A DNA stretch of 64,000 nt from positions 248,001 through 312,000 of the forward strand of contig JAZAYU010000222.1 in the NCBI GenBank assembly GCA_038501625.1, given 5' to 3'. Below the pieces are notes generated by a model. It searched no databases and was not told where the DNA came from. It saw only the letters and a program-made list of their open reading frames with translations. Origin of the DNA: Corbicula japonica (lineage: Eukaryota; Mollusca; Bivalvia; Venerida; Cyrenidae). Shown piece by piece: positions 25,701 to 37,700 of the stretch (the stretch's first letter is position 1; each line of letters begins with the position of its first letter). Made by a program: the position numbers and the translations under genes.

Positions 25701-28700
25701 TCTTATGTTTTAGAAATAATAGACGAATTTGGAACTTTTTCAGGTCTTAAACTTAACAGAAATAAAACAGAAGGTCTATGGATTTGAAAATCAAAACAAA
25801 ACAAACATAACTTTGGCGATATTAAATTTTCAAATAAATACGTAAAAGCTTTAGGAATTTACTTTGGTAACGACCGTAACACATGCCTTGAATTAAATCT
25901 TAATGATAGAATCGACTACTGTCAGCGTTTGCTAGACAAGTGAAAACTAAGAAATTTAACTTTTTACGGAAAAAATCTCGTTATTAAATCACTAGTGCTC
26001 CCAAAACTTATTTAAGTACTTCAAACAATGTCGGTTCCAAAAGATTTTTTCAATAAAATTAATAAATTATTGTTCGCATTTCTATGGGGAGGAAAAAGCG
26101 AGAAAATTAAAAGAACTATCTTAATTGATGCAAATTCGAATGGCGGTTTAAATGTGACAGATATTGAAAGTTTTACAAAATCATTGAAAATAAAATGGAT
26201 TAAAACGCTCGTAGAAAGAACAAATGCCTCATGGAAACTCATACCTTCGTTCTTCTTAAATCAATACGGCAAAGATTTTTTAGTTTTTAATATGAACTTA
26301 GATTTTTTGAAATCATTGCCTAAAATAAAGTATACACTTCCGTTGTTCTATCAAAACATCATTGGATCCTGGATTGAATTACAAAACATAAAAAATATTG
26401 AAAATCCAAACACATGTATGAATATCAGAAAACAAATAATCTGGGGAAACCGATTTATTAAATTAAAAGGACGTGTCTTAATTTTTAAAAGCTGGATAGA
26501 AGCAGGTTTAATATTTGTAAATGATAATATCAACAACTACGGTGATATAGATGAGACGAAGATAATAAATCAGTTAAAAGACAAATCAAATTGGATCGCT
26601 GAAATACAGTCAGTAAGAACAGCTATACCTCGCGCATGGAAGTCAATTTTTAAATCACAAATTTCAAGAAGCTCTTATGTCAAAACATTATTAGAATTAA
26701 AATTACCATTAAGAAACATTCATACAATGACTAATAAAGATTTTTACAATATTTATCTAGAACAAAAATTTGAAAAACCATATATTCATACCTACTGGGA
26801 AACCCTTTTTAGGAATGAAATTCATTGGAAATCATTTTATTACATATTAAATGAAATGTTAGTTGATAACCGAGTCAAACAACATAAATACAAAGCGATT
26901 CATAGAATAATTCCAACAAACCAAAACCTCTATACTTGGAAAGTCTATAATTCTCCAAATTGTAAATATTGTAACTGTATTGAAGACTTTCAACACTTTT
27001 TTGTCGATTGTTCATATTTAGATAATTTTTGGTTGAAAGTTAATCATTGTTTTATGAAGTGTGGTATAACAAAAAATTTTAGAAACCTAAAATCTATAAT
27101 AATTGGATATAAAATTATTTTTAAAGAATACAGTGATATAAATATATTGTTAAGCTATGTTAGCTTTTGCATTTACAATTCATATATTATAAGTGAAAGA
27201 AGAACAGAACGTGTTAACATGATAAATATGTTAAATACGTACATCATGACATTATGTAAGTATTATATTCGTAAAAACATTTACAAGCCAATTATACATA
27301 ACTTTGTCAAAAACTTACAATGTTAACAATACTGAAATTGTAGTCTTTATTTTGTAAGTGCTATCTGTTTTCTCATGTTATGAGTGATTGTATTGTCTAG
27401 TGTTTTTTTATGAATAAAAAAGAAAAAAAGTCTGTGGTGTACAAGTAGGATAAAATAAGAAAATATAACATTGAGAATATGGTTTATTATTTGTTTAAAT
27501 GATTTCGTTCATTTTAAATAAAATTGTAAAAAGTACTACCTCTTGAAGGAAAAGTTGAAGAACTTTATGCTCATTTTGTCCAAGTTTAGCTTGTACTTCC
27601 TGGCGAAGGTGTTGAAGAGATATAGGAATACGGTATCTCCATACTCGTGGAACCTTCTCAAAACTGGCAGCACTTTCCATGTCTGTGTTCGTGTCCGTCT
27701 CGTATAAAAGACGCAGAAGCGGATCAACACCTGTAACATAGTTTCGTTTTTGTTTATTCGGAATATAGTTTATACAAAGATGTGTGAAGTTAGCGGCCTG
27801 GCGGCGTGAAGTTAGCGGCCTGGCGGCCTAGCGGCCTGGCGGCGTGAAGTTAGCGGCCTGGCGGCCTAGCGGCCTGAACTAATTATTTATCATAATTTAT
27901 TTTTATCTTAAAAACGTCTTTATTTCGATTTTTACAGCATGTCATTAACATTTCAGGGATGATTTATTAAAATATCAACAAAAACTAGCTTTGATTTGTT
28001 TTTAAGTTTTCGAAGCCTGGCGGAAGGACACTAATTTTAATTACAGATATCAGGATATCAAATCAAAACAATGGAGTATAAAACATAGAGATTTTGGTAA
28101 GATGACGCACATTTTCAAAACACCCATAATGTAGTTAGACGACGGCACCACACATTTACACTTTCGAAAAATTCTCATCTTATATTTTTTCGCAGGTCTG
28201 GACTTACATGCTCCTGTAGGTACATGTAATCAACGAGAACAGTATTGATGCTTTTCTTAAGTTTGCTTTTATAAATAAATATTTCACAAAAACATAACAC
28301 AATGAATCAAGAGGAAAGACTTACTAATTAGTCTATGAATGAACATAGTTGAAGTTTAAAAGCTGGACCGGTTTCTGTTGAACAGCCCGAAAAGTTGCGT
28401 GTGCTCCCATTCCATTTAAAAGGTGAGCTACGCCCTGTGTGCCATTTTTATAAAGAAATGAATTCATTACCAATTTCTCCGTAACTTCAATAAAGTAATC
28501 AAATATACTCAACAACAAATGAAAATCGGCAGTTTTTACTTCCCAGAACTATTTGATACATAAACAAAATCTTTTTATTTGAACCCACATAAAATTAACA
28601 GCAAAACATTGGTTTCACGTACCAGAAAAATTAAAAAGCACGCACATGTTTTAAACAAGTTCAATTTTTCAATCACAAATTCACAAGTCATCAAGCTTAT

Positions 28701-31700
28701 TCCCGAAAAAACTGCTTTCTTACTCTTGTTTGACACACGTTTAACTTAATACAACATACAAAAAGTATATGAAATTATTTCCGTTTCGAATAATACGAAC
28801 TTGACGGTAATTGTTAGTGTGGAGGGAAAAGGTGCGTGTATCTCGTGCGATTAGGCTATTTAAGTGTTGGTTTTATCTGTGTACACCATTCGAGGCGTTT
28901 CTATTCAGCGGTAAACATGTCGGCAAGGAGAAGAACACATTTATGTAGCAGATTACTCGGAGAGTTGCCAACGCTTTTTTAAAACTTGATGCAGTGAACT
29001 GAAGGTTTAAAGTTTGAGACAGAATAGGCAGCACAGAGTGTCAGAATAAAGCTTTATCGACGCATTAAAAGATGACGTGGCAGTCAACAAGGACATGTGG
29101 CAACAGGGAGTTTTCTCCAATAGAAAGTCATTGGTTGCAGTCAGAAGTAGGGCACTTCGCCAGTAGTTGCGCCGCTGCTGATTTAACAGGAACCGAAGCG
29201 ATGGGAGCCAAAAACTAAGATTTTTGTGATAAGTACCTTTTTATTGCATCGGCTTTTGTTAAATTAGAAAACCGGGTATCTTCTTCGGTTTGAAAATATT
29301 GTAACTGTTGTGGACCATTTTGTAAAAGGAAGATTAAAATGCTGCTTGGCTTTTTGTATAGAAATCATTTAAGTCGAAAAAGAAGTTATAGACATCGGTT
29401 ATTTCAGTTTGCGGTAAATGGAAATCGTGATTTGGCATGAGGGAAGCAAGACCAGTAATTCTAAAATAGCTGTTTTTCATATTGAATGAAGTGTTGTAAT
29501 AGAGGCCGAATGTAATTGTAATTATGAGTTAAGAAGTGATTGTACATTTTAACAAGAGAACTTAATGTTACATTTATTTTAAACATGTAAACAGCGATGT
29601 TAGCGAGCTGTATGCTCAGCCGATAATTTGTTAACAGTGATAGTGAAAATACTATTTTTTTTTTGCCCACAGTCATGCCGTTTAACAATCAGATGATTTT
29701 CATAAAAACATGACTAGTAATGACGGATAGATTTACCGTTATAAGTTCAGTTGCACATGGAAAGCGTGTACAATATACAGTATACTCCTTTCTCTTTTAG
29801 GATATAATTAAGTTTGGTTATGCGTTTTCATTTGATTCTTGAAACATAGCCTACGACTCTCACATTAAATACAGTCAGTTGTAAGAAATGGTAAATTTGG
29901 AGAATATGCCAATGATCTGTTTGTAATATTGAGACCATAATGTAAACCATGTGTATAATATTTACAGATACACGTAGTTCTTCCGGTACGGTCACGTAAT
30001 GGTTGCTTTTGTACGTATTTGTTACTCTTGCTTACATGGTTTTTATTTATATTAATATAGGACGTCTTTCATACTGAAAGGAGGTTGCAAGTGCTTTTCC
30101 ACGCCAGCTTTGAAGATCCTGATGCTGTTGTCTAAGGTCAAGGACGTTTTGTATTCTGGAAGGGAAGAATCTAAAGTTTGTAATATTACTTTAACGTTCA
30201 TAAATTTTCAACAATGGTTAAAATTAAACCATTTATACAGTCTGTAATTTTCGCCGGTAACGAGAGCCACGTAATTATCGAAGATTATTCGGAAAAAAGG
30301 TTAGTTAATCAAAATAAACCTGATATTTTGATTGTGGAATCATATAGCAGACGTTTTGTTAATCCGTGTAAGGATGATTGGTTGAAAATGTGTCTCTCTA
30401 GATGTATTCGTTAGAAAGCTATTACATTTTTATTACATATTACTGAAATGGCTAAACCTTAATTTAAACTTCGCTTTGGAAGGCAGTTTCTTATGAGATT
30501 TCAGAGATGTGATATGACCTATTTTAGCACTTGCTGTTTTCTTTAGAATACGTCAAGTATTTGGTGTATATTCGCTTTGGAAAGCAGTTTCTTATGAGAT
30601 TTCAGAGATGTGAATTATTCTATTTTAGCATTTGCTGTTTTCTTTAGAATACGTGAAGTACTGGGTATCTAAGGGTCGGACATTAAGTTTTTCTGAATTG
30701 TTTGTGGACTTTTATATTTTACATTTCTAATTGAAAACAGATGTTTTAGACTGTTATAGTGATATTTAAATAAAAATCGGAATTAAATTTTATAGATCTC
30801 TGAATGCTTGGTAAATATTGCAATGAAGGTTCTTTTAGAGAATGTAATTAACAGCTTTCTTATTCAATCTTTGATGATTTTTCAAAGCAAAAACTGAGAT
30901 TTTCAATGTATGATAAGAATAACTTTGGATTACATTTGCTTACGGTCCGGAGAAGCTACGGTGAGTGCAAATAATAAAACAAGTGAGAGACACTCAGTGA
31001 TAAATGCGAAAGACAGCTTGTACACAGACTTTTAGTATCGCTGAGTTTGGATTTGTAATGTTGAAATATTGTCTTTTAATTTAAGCATTATTGAGAAAAT
31101 GCTACCAATTTTAATATCATCGACTTAGAAAGTTTTGGTTTTGAATATAATATTATAGGAAGTTAATGGTTAAAAGTAACGATCGCTAAATGTAAATGTT
31201 ATTCTAGAGTTATTTTATTTCAATATAACACTTAGTGCTTTTGTTGTCAGATACAGTGCCTATATGTGTTGTTTTTTGTTCGACACACGGCCCAAGGTGC
31301 CAGTGTTGTGTGGCCCCCGGTGCCCAGTTTTGTGTTGTATGTACGAGAACACGGCCCCCGGTGCCGATGGTGTGTGGCCCCCGGTGCCAGCTGTGTTGTG
31401 TATGAGCTGTTGACGTTTATTTGCAATGTAATTAATGTAACATGTGAATTATTCCTTGTTTTGTTGTGTTAATTTAAAGCCAGTTATTTTGGTCGTCTTG
31501 TATACGTTTGAAATAACGGTCCTTTGTGTTATTGTTGTGTGGTTTTATGTTGAAATTGTGCTTGGTGTTTACATACAGATGACGTTGATTGTGGTTTTTT
31601 TTTTTTTTTTTTTTGGTGTGTTTGATATGTCTCTTGTATTTATTGCTGTGTGATCCGTGTTTTCTGTGTTGTATTTGTGTTTGATGCTCCGTCCCTGATG

Positions 31701-34700
31701 CTGTTGTGTCAAAGCAGTTCATGTGGTTTATGAATATTCAGTTGATATAAGATCCTTTTATTTTTGTTAATAATGCATTTATGGCTTTTGAGATGATGTA
31801 ATTAACAGCATTGTATTCAATCTTTAATGGTATTTTTGTAAAGCCAAAGCTGAAAATTTCGGTGTAATGATAAGAATAACTTTGGATTTAATTTCGGTCC
31901 GGAAAGGTTTACGATTAGTGCAAATGATGAAACCAGTGAGATACTCTCAGTGACATGGCAAATGTGAAAGACACTTTGCAGGCAGACTTTTAGTATCGTT
32001 GAGTCTGGATTTGAAATGTAGTAAATTTTATTGTTTGAATTATGCATCGCTGAGAAAATGCTACCAATTTTAATGTCAACGATTAAGAAATTATTATTTT
32101 AATGAATTGAATATTTTGGGAAGTTACATTGTTAAATAGTAAAGAATATTAAATATTAATGTTTTTCTAGAGATGCTTTATTTCAAGATCAAACTTGAGT
32201 GCTACTCTAGTGTGATACCGTGCTTATATGTGTTGTATTTGACACACGGCCCACGGTGCCAAAGTTTATGTTGTATGTGTTTGAGAACACGGCCCCCGGT
32301 GCCGTTGTTGTGTGGCCCCCGGTGCCAAGTATTTTGTGTTTTATGTGTTTGAGAACACGGCCCCCGGTGCCGTTGTTGTGTGGCCCCCGGTGCCAAGTAT
32401 TTTGTGTTTTATGTGTTCGAGAACACGGCCCCCGGTGCCGTTGTTGTGTGGCCCCCGGTGCCAAGTATTTTGTGTTTTATGTGTTTGAGAACACGGCCCC
32501 TGGTGCCGTTGTTGTGTGGCCCCCGGTGCCAAGTATTTTGTGTTTTATGGGTTTGAGATCACGGCCCCCGGTGCCGTTGTTGTGTGGCCCCCGGTGCCAA
32601 GTATTTGTGTTTTGTGTTTGAGATCACGGCCCCCGGTGCCGTTGTTGTGTGGCCCCCGGTGCCAAGTATTTTGTGTTTTATGTGTTTGAGAACACGGCCC
32701 CCGTTGCCGTTGTTGTGTGGCCCCCGGTGCCAAGTATTTTGTGTTTTATGTGTTTGAGAACACGGCCCCCGGAGCCGTTGTTGTGTGGCCCCCGGTGCCA
32801 AGTATTTTGTGTTTTATGTGTTTGAGATCACGGCCCCCGGTGCCGTTGTTGTGTGGCCCCCGGTGCCAAGTATGTTGTATACGAACTGTTGCTGTTTGTT
32901 TGCAGTGTCAGTTATGTAGTCTTTGCAGTTTTCTTGTTTGTTGAGTAAAATTGTAGCCAGTTCTTGCTGTCGCTTTGTATACGAACTGTTGCTGTTTGTT
33001 TGCAGTGTCAGTTATGTATCCTGTGCAGTTTTCTTGTTTGTTGAGTAAAATTGTAGTCAGTTCTTGTTATGGTCTTATATATATGTTAATGTGTCTGGTT
33101 TTTTACGCACACAGATGCCGTTGGTTTGTGATTAAGCCTTGTGTTAATTGTGTAATATGTGTTTAATATGTTCCCTGAACTCAATGTTGTGTGGTTCGTG
33201 GTTTCTGTGTTGTATTTGTGTTTGATACACGTTCTCTGGTGCCGTTGTGTATCAAATAAGTACATTTGTAGTTAATGTGGTTTTTGAATATTCAGTTTCT
33301 TTGTAGATTGATGACACGATCCTGAGACCTACTTTGGTGTAGACCTGTTGTTAACAAAACAAGTGCTTAACATTGTTTTTTGACAGTGGCTGAGGTGTCC
33401 GTGATGGTTCCAGATTATTTGGTGAAGTTATATATAAGTAAATTAGTTTTCGTTTTTTGTTGATAGTATGAAGTACAATCTTTTCAAAGGTTGAAACGAC
33501 GCATGCAAGTTACAAAAAGTGTGACAATTTAAGATTTTTATAAATGTAAATGCCTTTCAACTGCAGTGCTCATATGTTGTCTCTCTTTGTTTGATTCGAT
33601 ATTACCGCTGAATACAACGACCTATTCCTAGTTTTTGTTTGTGTTTTTTACGTATAATGAGATAAGGAAATAATTGATTTACTCACGTTAAAGTGAGTAA
33701 ATGAAATTATTTCCGTTTCGAATAATACGAACTTGACGGTAATTGTCAGTGTGGAGGGAAAAGGTGCGTGTATCTCGTGCGATTAGGCTATTTAAGTGTT
33801 GGTTTTATCTGTGTACACCATTCGAGGCGTTTCTATTCAGCGGTAAACATGTCGGCACCCGCCCACCCGCCCTATAGGTTGTTAATATTGTTTTTGGATG
33901 GTTGTCGAGGTTTAACAGAACTTTCAGAGAATAAATTGAAAAATGGGTGTAAATAAAGTGTTTATTTTTGTTTCAGGTGTTTCGAGTTTTGGTGTTTTCT
34001 TAGTCATAAACAATATATTTATTTATCATGTAAGAAATATGGATATTTTAAGGCCATTTACTAGTTTCAGGTTCGAGTGGTACTATTAGATGAAGCTTTA
34101 TCCAGATGTGTTGAAAGTTTTCCGTTCGTCTGCTGGACAGCTAAATAGCCAGAGCTACGGATGTCAGCTTTTCATTCCGACGGTTCGCACACTACAGGCC
34201 CACTGATTCTACCTCTGTTCGGACAGTTTTTGAGCAACGTGCACTTGGACTTTACAGACATTTGAAAATTTTAATGTATATTACCGCTGAATACAACGAC
34301 CTATTCCTAGTTTTTGTTTGTGTTTTTACGTATAATGAGATAAGGAAATAATTGATTTACTCACGTTAAAGTGAGTAATTTCCATTATTAAAGAATTTTA
34401 CTTTTGATTTCTTTATTTCTAATTGTTTGCCTATAGAAATCAACACGCTAAATTTCAGTACTCTCGCTAGCAACAATGTTTGTTTCGCTGATCTCAAAGT
34501 GTGGTCTAAATATTTATGGCGGTCACTGTCCGAAATGTTAGCATTACACGAGTTTTTTTCTGTATAAAACCACCAAATGTTCCAACATAATGCGAGAAAA
34601 AGAAGCGTAAGAAAAAAGGAAAGAACCAGCATATACGAAATAGCTGAAACCTAGTCATTTCATTAAGACTGATCAAACGCGTCAACAAAGTATTTTTAAT

Positions 34701-37700
34701 TCCGTAAGCTGCTCTTTTTTTCTTTGTGTCGCTTATATACTAAACTTTCAACGCAACACTTAATTTTCCTGATTTATTTATTTCGCACCATAACAAAGTT
34801 CATATAATATTCTGCGCTGTTGTGTAAGATGTTTGGTTCGTTATATTATGTCCTCTTTCCTCAGATACAAGAGAAATAGCATTTCATTTATTCGTGTTTC
34901 TGTCTATTTGTTAAAACAAGTTTTTCAACAACGGTGCAATATAAGGTTTTGAATTATGTTCGCCTAGTTTACTGCGCCATACTTCCGGCATGAGAATAAC
35001 ATTCCATGTAAAACAAATGTCTATCACTGTAAGACAGTACTTATTTTAAAACTGTAAGTGAAAGGAAGTGCACGACTATGCGCGCTTATTGAGAGGGCGA
35101 GACATAAATTAAAGTTGCAGCGCTTAACCCCCAACCCCTCCTTCCTGAACATTTTTATCCCTATATACATAAAACACCGGTACGAGTTTTATCGCGTGTG
35201 CGACCAGTGTAGCACCAGTAAGCTGGGAAATTCTTGTCGTCTTATAAAGATCTACACTGGTCGCATTCTACTGAACCTAAAAGCGAACAGTGTAGATCCT
35301 GATCAGACGGTCGCGTACGGATGTGCCAGCTGATCTGGATCAACATTGTCCGCCCATGGAATTACAGCTATATCTCATTGAGTAAAGGGTTAACTGCAGG
35401 GGGCGTGTTGTTTTAATTGCTGTACTTAAGTCAAAAACTTGCATTCCGTTTTTAAAAGAAAAACGGTATTTGCACCTTTAATTATTATAACAATGGACAA
35501 AACCATGTAAAATACAAGTTTTTAAGTCGTTTTTGAACCTTCATAACAAACGTTGATTGAAGCAGAATCGGTAATTTCAATCATATATGTATGTTGTTTT
35601 TTTCTTTCCAAGTTAAAACAATTATCATATTGTGCTGGCATATATTAATCAAATTAAATACTGTCAGAATAAATATTATTTGTCTGCCGCCAAATTCCTT
35701 TTATGATGCCTTTTAAGCCAACGTTTGCATAAGGGATACGGGAAAAGGTGTACGTAATAACGCAAAAACAAAGTCGGTGACCCCCCTTTTATATTTGTCA
35801 AATATTTTCAAAATAAAATATACAAACGAATTATGCAAAAAATCAAAATGTTATTGATCAGATTTTTTGCAATTCCGAAACAAGCGACGAAAATTAGTAA
35901 AACTCCACGTCATTTTTCAGGTCGAAACGGCACTTTTCAGCGACGTCACGCGTAAATCTTGGGTGAAAACTCATGAAAGTTACATCAGTGATTAAATGAT
36001 TATGATGATTTATAGTGAAATGTAAAAAAATAAATGCATTAATTATATATGCCTATTACGTTTAAAAGTCAGTTTACATGATGAAAAATCCCTACAAACA
36101 TTCATTTCCTCGTTAAGACACGATCTGCTGCGTATGTGTCCACAAAATTTGCGTGATTGTGGAAAACATGCGCGACTTTTTTTATACAGTGGCCAACTTT
36201 GAATACCGTTATATTTTTCTCCGAGCTTCGAGTGACAGTAACAGAACAGTTTGTATTCTGTGTTGGAAGTAAATAAAGTTTGAAACATTCATTGTATTTT
36301 TGATCGACATGCTCATATTATGTCAAGACTCCATAATTTCTAAAAGATTTTGACAATTTACTTAGTTGTTAAAAAATAAAAGTTAGTTTTTGTTTATATT
36401 TTACTTAATCATCCCTGAAATGTACATTGCATGCTGTAAAAATCGATTTCAAGACATTTTTAAGATAAACATAAATAATGATAAATTTTAAGTTTAGGCC
36501 GCTAGGCCGCCAGGCCGCTAGGCCGCCAGGCTTCGAAAACTTAGAAAAAATCAAAGCTAGTTTTTGTTGATATTTCTCTTAATCATCCCTGAAATGTTCA
36601 TTGCATGCCGTAAAAATCGATTTCAAGACATTTTAAAGATAAACATAAATTATGATAAATTTTAAGTTTAGGCCGCTAGGCCGCCAGGCCGCCAGGCTTC
36701 GAAAACTTAAAAAAATCAAAGCTAGTTTTTGTTGATATTTCACTTAATCATCCCTGAAATGTACATTGCATGCTGTAAAAGTCGATTTCAAGATATTTTT
36801 AAGATAAACATAAATTATGATAAATTTTAAGTTTAGGCCGCTATGCTGCCAGGCCGCTAGGCCGCCAGGCCGCCAGGCTTCGAAAACTTAAAAAAATCAA
36901 AGCTTGATTTTGTTGATATTTCACTTAGTCATCCCTGAAATGTACATTGCATGCTGTAAAATTCGATTTCAAGACATTTTTAAGATAAACATAAATTATG
37001 ATAAATTTTAAGTTTAGGCAGTAAGGCCGCCAGGCCGCTAGGCCGCTAGGCCGCCAGGCTTCGAAAACTTAAAAAAAATCAAAGCTAGTTTTTGTTTATA
37101 TTTCACTTAATTATCCCTGAAAAGTACATTGCATGCTGTAAAAAATCGATTTCAAGCCGTTTTAAAGATAAACATAAATTATGATAAATATTAAGTTTAG
37201 GCCGCTAGGCCGCCAGGCCGCTAACTTCACGCCGCTAGGCCGCCAGGCCGCTAACTTCACGCCGCCAGGCCGCTAGGCCGCCAGGCCGCTAGGCCGCCAG
37301 GCCGCTAACTTCACGCCGCCAGGCCGCTAGGCCGCCAGGCCGCTAACTTCACGCCGCCAGGCCGCTAGGCCGCCAGGCCGCTAACTTCACGCCGCCAGGC
37401 CGCTAGGCCACAAGGCCGCTAACTTCACACATCTACAATGGTTTATTGGAAATATGAAATACGTACACAGCCGATCAGTTATTCGGTTGCATACCAACCC
37501 TTTAAATACACGAGCAACGGATGAAAAGAACCCATTATCTCAAATCATTAATAATGCAACAGCGGGGTTTGAAGTCGTATGCTCTGAGGTAGCCTGGAAT
37601 GGGTAATCGTTCTTTTAGCTACTTTGGTAAAAAGAAATAGAAAAATAATTTCTGTGAAATTATTTTGAAAATAATTCATTCACTGCGGAAAAAGAATTTC

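Larger units (their letters stand above)
28769..33700 (+). mobile_element. Nested composite unit 1 (A...B) with 3' hairpin
   Basis: Starts with block A (28,769-28,925, ATGAAATTATTTCCGTTTCG onward) and ends with block B (33,599-33,700), whose last bases form TTACTCAC-GTTAAA-GTGAGTAA. Between them are non-coding DNA and several tandem repeats. Block A has a TATTTAAG box-like motif and ends at an ATG shared with unit 2. The mechanism is unknown; a rolling-circle (Helentron-like) element is one possibility. Confidence 0.55.
27778..37434. mobile_element. 9.66-kb element with long minisatellite inverted ends
   Basis: Both ends begin AGATGTGTGAAGTTAGCGGC when read inwards. ACAA stands just outside each end (27,774-27,777 and 37,435-37,438). 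The left arm (about 245 bp) has GCGGCCTGGCGGCCTA units plus one copy of a TTTTACAGCATG..CAGGGATGA block. The right arm (about 1.07 kb) has the inverse of these, with five copies of that block. It looks like a foldback-type transposon or a large non-autonomous DNA element. No transposase frame is visible inside, only AT-rich DNA, tandem repeats and a nested composite. It lies within the RNF213-like intron, whose flanking exons stay in phase. Confidence 0.7.

Noticed and set aside
28333..28518. Minus-strand frame (VAHLLNGMGAH) as a possible extra RNF213-like exon
   Set aside because: The exons at 42,812 and 27,730 already join in phase, and it lies inside the inverted-repeat element with no clear splice sites or paralogue in the plus copy.
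32220..32621. Open frames with repeated PPVPSILCFMCL-like text (and frames on the opposite strand)
   Set aside because: They follow a 68-bp minisatellite whose period is not a multiple of three. Frames exist on both strands and no splice or start context supports a gene.
28769..33857. Interpretation of block A copies as LTRs
   Set aside because: Only 157 bp are shared, there is no TG...CA boundary, no primer-binding site or gag/pol frame, and the second copy is followed by a different sequence ending in block B.
36362..37434. Regular repeats resembling a CRISPR array
   Set aside because: This is eukaryotic DNA. The units are ~175 bp and GCC-minisatellite based, without unique spacers, and are inverted copies of the 27.8-kb arm.
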